Shown here piece by piece: positions 51,314 through 61,700 of a DNA stretch of 64,000 nt (position 1 is its first letter; every line of letters starts with the position of its first letter). This DNA comes from Zonotrichia leucophrys gambelii. Lineage: Eukaryota; Chordata; Aves; Passeriformes; Passerellidae. The notes beneath the pieces are model-generated. The model was given only the letters and a program-made list of their open reading frames with translations, made no database searches and had not been told where the DNA came from. The stretch is from assembly GCF_028769735.1 (NCBI RefSeq), contig NC_088177.1, positions 13,208,599 to 13,272,598 of the forward strand. The letters are read 5' to 3'. The position numbers and the translations under genes are program-made.

Positions 51314-51400
51314 TGACCCAAATTTGCTATGTTCTCCTTTGGTTCTCTGTGTCACTGTGACCCAAATTTGCTGTATTCTCCTTTGGTTGCTCTTTGTGTT
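51314..51400. repeat. 44-bp tandem duplication
   Basis: TGACCCAAATTTGCTATGTT at 51314 recurs with two substitutions at 51358. The following CTCCTTTGGTT is also duplicated. The period is 44 bp, with two copies. Confidence 0.8.
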
Positions 51401-51894
51401 GCTCTTCCTATTTTTACTTTGTTTTCCACTCACACATTCAGAGTACTTTATCCCATGGCTTCTTAGCACACCTTTTAGTTTATACAGAGGTAAAGACTAT
51501 CAAGCCAAATATTCATGGGGACCTGAACATGGTTTACCTGGACACTAAGGCTGCCATATGAAAATGTATTTTTATGGTTTGGTTTGGGGTTTTTTTAGCA
51601 AGCAAGTGTGTAAACAGGTGGAATTTTCATTGCAGCCTTGTCTTTACACTGGCATCTTTCCCAGTCTGATTTTCAATGGTGTCTTTAGCATCCCCTCCCT
51701 GTAACTTCTATGTGCGTAGATGGCAAATCACCCAGGTAAGCTGGAACAGCATTGTGAGGGAAAGCAGCACCCATGGAGTACTGAACAAAGGATAAACTTC
51801 AGTGGGATGGAGCATTTGGGATCCACAGGGGTTACACTCCGGTGCTGCAAGCCTGGGGACTGCCCTGCAGTGCCGAGTTGGAGCTGTCCAGCTT

Positions 51895-51998
51895 TGATAG
51901 CGTGACACGGCGTGTCATCGCTGCCACTGTCACCTGCCCGGGGCGAGGAGGAGCACTGCTCGCGTTTCCGAGAGGATTATCGTCACGGGAGGGCGACC
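51895..51998. promoter_or_regulatory. Small CpG-rich patch with TGACAC/GTGTCA palindrome
   Basis: Twelve CpGs fall within 51901-51995, against almost none per kilobase around it. Its left part holds GCG TGACAC / GTGTCA (T) CGC, an inverted repeat with a 3-base loop and one bulge (51900-51921). It could be a distal element, a remnant promoter or part of a non-coding exon. No open frame across it is recognisable. Confidence 0.4.
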
Positions 51999-53514
51999 CT
52001 CAGCATCTCTCAGCTCACATTCATCACTGAAAGGTCAAAAAAACTCTTACTTTGAAACGATTTTGGGGGCATTTTAACAGCTCCTCTGTGTTATGTAAAT
52101 CCTTAGCAGAGAGGCTGAGCTGCTCTGGTGGAGGAAGGGTGCTGGAGCTGCTCCTGCAGCCTCTGTGGCCTCTTCAGCTGCTGGGTGAGAGGGGGATTTT
52201 GGTTAAATTGGAACACTGGGGCTTAAGTAACACTCCTTCTACTCCATACCTAATCCCTCCAGTACCAGCTATTATCTCTGCAGCTTTAATGTGTAGGGCT
52301 TTTAAGAACTCGTTCTGCAGTCCAGGAGAGCTTGTGTCCCATGTGAAGCTGTCCCATCTCTCCCTTCCTTTTGAAAAGATGCTTGTTAGGCTATAAATAT
52401 TCATGGAAAAGAGCACAGTGGAGTGTTTGTGTTCTAATTAATGAGCAAATTCCCCTTCCCCACGTTCTTACTATAAAAACCTTAAAGATTGTGAGAGTCT
52501 GTATATTAATATTAAAAACATGCCAAGGGAATGTTGTGGGACCAGGCAGTGATTTGGCCATGTGGACTTACACTTCCATAAGTTAAGTTATTATCCTATG
52601 CTTGCCTGAAACTGTATTTTAATAAAAACCTTCCTGAAAATTCCTGTTTTTCCCAATGTTAATTTGAAATTCTAAGGGACAAGGAAAAACCCTACAAAAA
52701 GTGTTTGACTGAAACTCAAAACCAGAGAGGGGAAGGAGGTGAGAGGCAGAGTATGGGTAAAGTATCCAGTAATTTTCAATCTTTTTGCAAATGGAAAAAG
52801 TAGCTAGCAATAAAGATTTCTAAGTCTGATAAAATATCACCACAAGATCTTTTTTTCTTTGCAATATTGTGATTTTACTAAATCAAGGTCAGATGAGAAC
52901 TAGATTAGCTACATGATTAATGTGTATATTGAGCCTCACACAGCAAAGTCAGCCAGCACACTGAGGACACTTTCATTATAAAGATTGAGCAAATAATCAC
53001 TGATGTTTAACCACGCAGTAGATTTGACTGAAACAATGAGGTTATTACTAAAAAAAATTGTCACTCAGTTGCTTCAACAGAATTTACTTCACAAGAAACA
53101 GCAGCTTGAATGAAAGAGAAGAAAATCAAAATCCTAACAGTGCAATGAATGGTCTGAAAACCCTTCAAAAAAGCATACATTAGTGAATTAATATGTAATG
53201 GAGCAAAAGGTTCAGGTTTTCATTAGCCTAAGACTTGTAGGAAGGAAGTGTGGCAGGTTTGCAAAGCCTGTGTGTGGTGCAGCCCTGAGTTACCCATCTG
53301 AGGCGTCAGGTTTGCTGTGCACACCCAGCAAATCACTTTGGAGTGTGCCCAAAACATCTTCAACTTATGGAGAAATTACTTTTTGCTCATTGTACTGCAA
53401 AGCCCTGTAGATAAAGTAGAATATGTTTCATTTATAAAATGCTTCTGAAGAAAAATAACAGCAAGATCTGGGTTTGTTAGACCTCATTCTGATTTTTCTT
53501 TTGTCTCTTAGATT

Positions 53515-53548
53515 AAAACAAACAAACAAACAAACAAAACAAAAACCC
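53515..53548 (+). repeat. (CAAA)n tract
   Basis: Five CAAA units grading into CAAAACAAAAACCC. Confidence 0.85.
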
Positions 53549-54116
53549 AGACAAGTATTTGAGAAAATATTTAAAGTAAAGTTTGCCTTTCTAGGTAACA
53601 GTAACATGGTAAAAGTTTTTTTTTGTGTAAGCAAGTATTAAAATGTAACTTAATGGTGGTTGTAGTGAAATCTTTATGAGGAAGGAAGTCTGCCTACACA
53701 GGTCTCATAACATGGAGAACTCAAATTCATTGCCTCAGTGGGGCCTGGATATATTTGAGAAGTTGTGGTGACAGCTTCCTTTCTGAGAGGGAAAGGAATT
53801 CCATTACTCATTTTGTCAACTTTGGTGGTGCCTAAAAATGTAAACTGTCACTGACACATATTCTGTTGTTACTGATGGCCTGGTCTCCCAGCCAGATGCC
53901 CATTTTACTGGCTTCTGTATAAACCACCAGTGGAACAGCTGATTAAGTAGATCATAGTAACCAAGAGCTAAACTGTGGGAGCATCTTGAATGTATGGTTT
54001 GCATCTTGCAGTGGAGAAACACCAAAATAGTCCTATTAAAGCAATAGGAAGGAATTGTCGTCTACTGACAACCCGACAGAACCCTGAACTTGCCAACTCA
54101 GGCCATCAGCATATTA

Positions 54117-54150
54117 TTTACATTTTATTTACATTTTTATTTACATTTTA
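54117..54150. repeat. TTTACATTTTA short tandem repeat
   Basis: Three imperfect units of TTTACATTTTA. Confidence 0.75.
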
Positions 54151-56573
54151 TTATTATTTAAATTTTTAATAGCTTCTATATTTACTATTTTAAATAGTTT
54201 CTAAGAGGAAAATTGGAGCAATGACAGAGTTGCTGTTGGTAGTAGTACTTGCAGGGGGAGCTGTGTTTGTGCTGCTCTGTGCAGTGGATCAGCTGGGCAC
54301 AGCAGAGTGCATGATGACTTACTTGTGTGTAGTGTGGGCTTCTGAAAAAGGCAAGGTGAATCTTGCTTCTGTGTAGTTTTAAAGTGAATTGAGTTGTATA
54401 GCTTCAGTGTCAGTGTTTGCATTTGGAGTAACCAGCACAATTGTCAATTTTCACCTCTCAAAACTCACTGAAAAGTCAATATGCTTAAAAGTGTAACCAT
54501 TACCACGACCACTGCTACCCCGTGTACCCCCATGTCTATGTACTCTTCATTTGGGGGGGAAAAATCCTAACTGAGAACAGAGAAACAGAGAAAAATCGGG
54601 AAATCTTTCCTCCAATGAAGACATGAAATAAAAATTGAGCCAGGCAGGGGAGAAGTGCTGTCAGGTAGAACTCTGGCAGTCTGATGGATGCTTAGGGAAG
54701 AGATTCAGGTGTTCAGGGAACTCATGAAGTTTTATTTTCCTATTACCCATTCTAACCAGCTTCTGAAAGATCATGTCTCTGGTTGCACATCTTTTGAACA
54801 CACTGGGCTTTGTTTTTGGTGATTTTGTTGTAGTTGTTGAAAAAAAAGAAAAAAAAACTCCTCAGAGAATACTTCAAAATATTTTTTTCCCTCCAGAACA
54901 AACGAGCAGCTTGACCAGATGAGAGATTTGTCCATTCAGCCATGTGCTTTAATTGGCTACTTGATCGTGCCTGGGAAAAAATAGATTAACTAGGCAAGCT
55001 TTTAGTGAAATTTCCTCAGAGGGGTCTGCGAGCCATTAACAATTGGCAGTTTATGTACACTTTGACCTAAGCATCTTTTGGTTTTTTATTTAATAGCCTG
55101 TTATTTGTTATATTAAATTTTCTAGTTGCTTTCAAATCATGTGAACTAGTAGGAGCTATGATACCTTGTGCTGAGTAGCTCAGAGGTTGCTTAGAAGATT
55201 GGTGTAAAAAATGCAAAACCTGCATATTTCCAGTGCTTTGTAAGTAAAAGTGACCAGGTGCATGAGCACAGTCCATTATCCCAAGGATATGTTCTTCTCT
55301 CTCACTTTCTTGCTGTTTCTGGCTGACAAGACCCCACTTGCTTCAGAACAGAGCTTTGTTTTTAATGAACTTAATGCAAATACCTGTTTAGACTGTGACT
55401 TGAAGTCACCCTTAGGAGCATTTGGGATAATTGGAATAATATCAACATAACAAAGGTAGATCCAGCTAACAGGGAAGCTCTTGAGGAAATAAGATGTTCA
55501 AGCGGTCCTTTTGAGAAAAGGTGTTTAGGGATTGAAATGATATAAAACTTATTGGTGCATTAAACAAATGCCTAGAAATTGAATTACAATGTCCTATTTC
55601 TAAAAATTATTATTACCTTATTGACAAAGCCAGACAGAGAGAACCTAACAAGAGAAGATATTGATGACAACATCTGCATTGTGTCAAGATAACTGAGACA
55701 AAAACTGAATTTGCAATTCAGTTGTTGCCTTTTCCTTCCAGGACTGCTGAGAAACTCCCAGCACTTGAAAGGTAGAAACAGACAAAGGGCCCAGGAGTGG
55801 CTGATGAGAACATCTATTCTCTCTTTGCTTCTTCAGAAGTGGTGTCTTGTTATGCTGTTTCTTCTGTCTCCTTTCGAATCTCACTTCTCCAGAACAGAAT
55901 TAAATTTTTAACAGTAACAAGAGATTAAAAGCTCTTGCACTAATGTATTTTCTTATTTTGCAAAGCAGCAGTTAATTCCATCTTTAATATCTATAAGCCT
56001 GTCAAGGAAAAGATTCTTATTATAAATTTTGTAGTGAAAGGGAAGGCAAAAAGGAATATCATTGAAGCTCATGATTTGTACTTTAAATATTCATCTGTTT
56101 CTATCTCTTCTGTAAAATTTTACATACCTGTTTTAAGGAAGCATCTGCCACAGCATTAAGAATGCTTTATATTTTAAATGCTGGTCCATTTTTAATTGTT
56201 TAAAATGTGGATTGTGTAAACACCTGAGGGCTCCTGAGGGCACAGGGAGCTCAGGGTGAAGTGAGGATCTGGGTAAAGGTAGATGAGGTTTAAAATAGGA
56301 AATAGATCTATTACTCACTGAATGAGATCACAGAATACCTTTGTTTTCAGAGCAAAATATCCTTGACACTGCACACATCCACTCAGACAAGCATCTAGCC
56401 CAAGCAAGCTAACAAATCTCTATGTGGTTAAGCTATTTCTGATGAGTTTTTTTCCCTAAACTGGAAGTTTTCTATTTTAAAATTTACTAGAAATATAATA
56501 TGAGAAATCTCTGTGAAACCAAAGAGAATTTGTCTCAAAGATAGAGGAATTTAAAAAATATATTTAAAATTTT

Positions 56574-56578
56574 TATAT

Positions 56579-56612
<34 letters not shown>

Positions 56613-56615
56613 TAA
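56574..56615. repeat. (TA)n microsatellite
   Basis: About 20 TA units with a single G interruption. Confidence 0.9.
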
Positions 56616-56931
56616 TTCTGAGAATGTGAAAATTACTTTTTTTTGGTGTCTGGACTGTCAATACCAACTCAATATCCATGATAACAACAAGCTAAGCAGA
56701 AAGTTGTGCTGCAGTTGTGAGATAATGCTGGCAAAATAATTAACTCCATCAATCAAACTCAAAGCAGGTTCCTCCAGAAACTTAAAGGTGAGTCTGCAAA
56801 AACTGATAAATATTACTCAACAGAAACTCTCTAAGACCCTAAGAGGGATTTTAAGGAAGTGGTAAAACCCATCTGTCTGGAGACAGTTCTGCCCTGAAGC
56901 AAGGAGGCAGATTAAAGTTAATTTTTTGTTA

Positions 56932-57128
56932 GTAAACTCTAGTAATGGTGCATAACCATTGGTGCGTAAACTCTGGTAATTTATTTGAGTGCATAAATAT
57001 CACTTGCATTTATATATATAATTATGTTAATACAGTGATATAATACAAATTATACAAATATGTTATTATATTATAATGTTATGATTCAAAATATGTTATT
57101 ATGTTAGTACAGTGATATAATACAAATT
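56932..57128. repeat. Two adjacent AT-rich tandem duplications
   Basis: GTAAACTCTAGTAAT at 56932 recurs with one change at 56966 (period 34). A 30-base word, with core GTACAGTGATATAATACAAA, occurs at 57022 and 57099 with one mismatch (period 77). Confidence 0.75.
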
Positions 57129-57140
57129 CTTATAAATATC

Positions 57141-58305
57141 ATGCACAGGTATTTGGTATAGGCGCAGGTGCCCCCACACTTCCATGGAGTTAGTAAATCC
57201 AGCATACAATGTGCTTTGAAATGTTTGTTAGTGATACACCAACAGTGTAAGTCAAGTTTTGATTTAAAAGTGTGGTGGTTTGAGGTTTTTTACTATGCTC
57301 TGTTTTTTTCCTCCATATCTAAGTTTTCAAAGAGGAAAAAACCCCTGTGTTGTCGTGAAGGCTTTCTTTTTTATCTTACCAATAAAAGTGAATGCATTTG
57401 TGAGCAGTGCCTTAAGCATTTGTTTCGTTTAAAGGAAGGCTTGAAAAAAGCTATGTTTAAGCAGTCTTCTAATTGGTACCTTGAAACAGAGCTGATGCTC
57501 AGAATTACAGGGATCTGGACAATCCACCATGGCAGAGAAGATTTGGCAGCCAGTCTGTTGGTACCTCCAGGCTGTCCCTTAACACTGGCATCCAGGAGCT
57601 GTTGTTCTGCTGGGGCAAAACTCTGTCACATTGAGAAGATGGAGGAGTTTGGCTGCTACCTCTTGTCAGCACTGGAGTGTCCTGCTGGCACCTCCACATC
57701 TCCTGCAGCCTCAGCATCCTGTGTGCCATCCTCACACAATGCAGCTCCTGGTGAGACCCAGGCCTGTGCCTCCCTCCTCTCTTGTGTTATGTGTGTGTGA
57801 GAGCAGAGAAATATCTGGCACTTTGCAGGTAATGGCTTGTAAGCTGCAGCAATTATTCATGCAGGGAGAAAGAAAGCTGATGGAAATGTTTCATCACAGA
57901 AAAACACCTTTTTACACAGGTACATGTTGGTTTCAAAACACCTCTCTGAGCCCCTGTTTCTTTTGAATTTTTTTCCCCTGCATATTTAATGCCCTTTCTG
58001 CACGTAGAAGTGTATCTGCATAGGATTTATGGCTTTGGGGATTGTTGTTGTAGCCTGAACACCTAAAACAGGGCACAGCAGACCATAAATATTGGTGTGG
58101 ATAAAGCTCTGAGCAGCTTCAAGGAGACTCTTGGAGCAGCAGGTTATGTGTGCTCCCATAAGGTCTAACCTGGACAAATTCATAGTGTAAGAAAAGATGC
58201 ACACACTTAAATAGGAACATTATGGGGATTTTTGAAGGAATTTTGAGTGAGTTAGAGACAGGACCTCTGATTTTTTAGATGGTATAATTTATTTTTCCTA
58301 TCTTC
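57141..58305. other. Unique sequence with the longest open frame, judged non-coding
   Basis: A 210-codon plus-strand frame spans 57168-57800 but opens with GTG. Its first in-frame ATG is roughly 94 codons in, leaving about 116 codons. The product is Cys/Ser/Ala-rich with no recognisable domain. It is kept here as unassigned sequence rather than a gene. Confidence 0.4.
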
Positions 58306-58754
58306 TGCACAGGGAGGAAGGGTGAGTTCAGCTCACATTCCACTGCATAGTTCAGAAGGTCACAAGACCTTTAGTTACAGGACCTTTGAAGGATTTATTG
58401 ACCAGTAAAACACTATCAACAAGGATATTTATGGTTTTGACCCAATCCTTAAATATTTTGTCTTATCTACTCATGCTACAGTGTAAGCTTTCTTAGCCAA
58501 TCATGTTATTACACACAGTACTGAGTTCTGAATTTCTTTGTAAAGTTTACCTTTGGGACTACTTTTATTTTTTCTATATCTTAAACTCTAACACTCTAAA
58601 CTTTCTTCAATCTAATGTGTGTCTGCTTCAAACTATAAGTCCACATTCTTGCTTCTAGCACCTACGTTTGGGAGCATTTACCAAGATCTCAAATAAAATC
58701 CTGTGTTTAATTCTAAACTTTGGCTTACAGGCCCAAAGTTCTGAGTTTGCTACA
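58306..58754 (-). mobile_element. Solo LTR, songbird ERV type (minus strand)
   Basis: On the minus strand the element starts TGTAGCAAACTCAGAAC and runs through GATTGGCTAAGAAAGC (a CCAAT-type box in reverse). An AT-rich TATA-like ATATTTAAGG lies near 58455. A CAATAAATCC polyadenylation signal lies near 58400 and a CA end near 58306. Order and length (about 450 bp) suit a complete LTR. The sequence matches my memory of a songbird ERV LTR family, which I cannot name reliably. No interior coding sequence is present. Confidence 0.58.
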
Positions 58755-61700
58755 TTTGGGATTCCAGCAGAACAGGACTATAGTTTAATATCTGCCTGTT
58801 TGTTACCTATGTTTCTAGATTAAATATCCTCAGCAGCATCTGATGCAGACTGACTCAAGGTTTGTGCTGGTGAATAGCACTAGTCAGAACTGGAAAATGA
58901 ACCCTTTTTCCTATCTCTTTTTTCTGCTTCTTGGGGGTAAACTGATGGTAATCAGAGCCAAGTTGTAATTATCCAGTGAGACTGAGTTGTTTTTGTGTAG
59001 CTAAAAATTTATCCTATTGGCAGTGGTGCTCAGAGGATACCAAGAGCCTCCCCATGGGACATTCTAAATTGGGATGGGATCCCATTCTTGGATGGGAATT
59101 ATCTGTCTCATGGACCCTGAGCTTCCCAGCTTGGTCACCTTCCTCATCTGGAAGTTCCTATTGCCTGAAGCAATTCAAAATTAGCTTGGGCATCTTTATA
59201 TAACACACTGTTTAGGAATATTCTGAGCTATACCTTCTCATTTTAAGGTTTGAAAACAGGTGAGGAAGAAAGTCTGTTTTTTTAATCAATTTTCGGCAGT
59301 GTTTTCCTTTCCTGAGGTGTTCCATCAGAAGTGGATTACATTGTGCCCCTGGTAATCATTGAATAAACGTGTTAAAAAGTACTTGATCATTTTAGCAAGT
59401 ACCCCCCTGTGGCTTCTGCAGGGCCTTCTGTGAATTGTACAAGATGTTCAACATTTTCCATGCCTTATTGGTTTGACCTTTAAATATTATTTAAAATGTG
59501 AATGTGATATCATCTGCAACCAGCTGATAAAGGCTTATGAGCAAAAGGACAATATTTTGTTGGAGGATTGCTATATTTAAGAACAGCATAACCTTTGAAG
59601 GTCTAGTAAAATTGCAATAAAATTAGTGGATTTTTGTATAACAGCAGTAAAATTGGTGTATTTTTCTAATATAAAAAAGTAAAAGGCTATAGTTTATAAC
59701 CTGAACTTGGAAGTTTTTCCACCTAATCTGATTTTTTTGTTATTTTCTATATCATTAGTCTCATGCTGGGCAGTATAAAGGTATGTTTATAACATGATAG
59801 CTTAGATGCAGGAGTATTTAAAAAAATGTCACATTTCATCTTTAATGGAAAATCTTGTAGTATATAACTACACAGTTGTAGGGTGTATGTGTAGGATTTT
59901 CAGTTTCTTAGAGGAGTCTGGGTGAGAAAGACCATGAAGTAAAAGATTTCATTATTTAAAATCCCATCTGGGTAACATAATTATATAAAAATGTAGCTTT
60001 TATAAATTTTGTAACTGCGTGCTGTTTTAATGTGTTTTTCTGGTAATTTAAGTGTAGAAAAGGAATTTGCAGGCTGTGAATGCTCTTGGGTGCTGCTGAC
60101 CTCTGAGAGGAGGCCAGGAGTGCAGGTGTTGGGAAGGTTCTAGGGCTGGGTGGCATCTGTGTCCTCCTTTGCTTTGACCATGGAATACTTTCACCTATGT
60201 TGCTGAAACACCCACTCTCACTGAGAAGTTGTGTATTGTTTTACTGAGGGGTTTAGAGCACAAACTTTGGTGTTTTCTGATATTTTCTGTCTTTCTGAGC
60301 ACACCTGATTAAAGCTGCAGTGTGGAGTTGCAATAGCATTTGAGATCACAGTGCTGTCCACCCTTGCTGTTGTGTGTGTGTGTTTCTCAGATGCGGGTCT
60401 GCAAGCCCTCCTGTTTGCAAGCCTTGAGCTGTGCTTGGCCAAGGAAAGCTTTGAAAAGCTGAGCTCAAGCAGAGCAGGCTGAGCCTGTGGTGTGAGCTGG
60501 GACTGCAAATGCATCCCCTCAGTGCGGTGCTGCAGTCAGGCTGGGCTGCCTCTAATTACTCCATTAGGGAGAGCACTGAGACTGTAAAGAGATCCTGGGA
60601 GCAGCATTTCCCTCTCTGACCGTGACCCAGGAGCAGATTGACCAAAGTAATATTGTGTGAAATGTGGGCTCTTTTAAACCTGATTGTTTCATTATCCTCA
60701 ATCAACCTGCACCACTCAAAAGAAAAATCAAGTGTAAGCAATAGCAGGAGGCAATATAAAGGGTGCAACTGATCATCAACACTAAAAAAGTGGTTTCTGC
60801 TTTGCTGCTTCTTCTATTCTACTGCTTTGCTTATTTTTCTTTTTTGTTATTCTAAAGATTGATTTAAGATAGCTAAAACTGAACTTTATATGTTCTGCAG
60901 TCAGTTTTCTATTTTTCAATTTTGTTCAGTTTGCTTAAAGGGCAGCTGGTAGGAATTCACCTTGTTTAACCTTAGGCTTAATCTTTTCCCCTGGGCTGGG
61001 ATTTGAAACCCTTCTGTGCTGGAGTCAGTAAATGCTTGCCAGTTGCTAAGTATAATAAAATTAATTTCTGTTTATATGAACGTCTTAATTTGAAGAATAA
61101 AAGACCTTGTAGTTAATGACATGGCTGAAACTGTTAAAGCTAAGTCTCAGGCTGAGTAATAAAATATCGCTATATCCCCTAAATTTTTTCCTTATTTTTT
61201 CCCTCCAAAAAAAAAAAAACCAAAATGTTTTTATATTTAAATGTGTAAAAATTACCAGAAGTTTTTATTTCCCCTCCAAAAAAATTACCAAAATGCACAG
61301 CTATTACATAAACCTTGTCTGCAATATTTTATTGCAAAGCACTTAGACTATGTAGTTTTGTACTCTGCAAAATTAGAAACATTTAGGAATGTTTCACTGG
61401 AATGCTGCATTCATTTTCTTATCTTTCCCAGAACTGGGATTAATGAGAATTTTTTCACATTGCTGAAAAAATTAACAATAAAAGCTCAAATAATTTTGGA
61501 CAGATAATGAATTATCTCAGGTGACACAGCTCCAGTAGCTTTTTGTTGCTTGAGACAAGCACAGCTATGTGCTTGTTGCTGAGAACAAGACCTGCTATTG
61601 CTGCACATAAAATGATCTGGGAGGTATTAATGAGTCTCAGGGAGAGTTTCAGGGGGTCTCCATGACCATCCATAATGGGATGAGCTCTGTGGATGGGCAA

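Larger units (their letters stand above)
51999..56540. other. Unique non-coding sequence, 4.5 kb
   Basis: No gene was recognised. A (CAAA)n tract lies at 53515-53548 and a TTTACATTTTA triplication at about 54117-54150. Several stretches (52370-52480, 54930-55080) have dense TAATTA/AACAATTG-type words and look like candidate conserved non-coding DNA. Confidence 0.4.

Noticed and set aside
51895..51998. CpG-rich patch considered as a protein-coding exon
   Set aside because: No frame on either strand combines coding character with plausible splice sites.
53515..53548. Regular CAAA units considered as a CRISPR-like or other spaced array
   Set aside because: Simple microsatellite with no spacers, in a vertebrate genome.
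57168..57800. The 210-codon open frame, longest in the window
   Set aside because: It opens with GTG, and the first in-frame ATG leaves about 116 codons. There is no domain resemblance and no flanking splice or promoter signal that I could defend.
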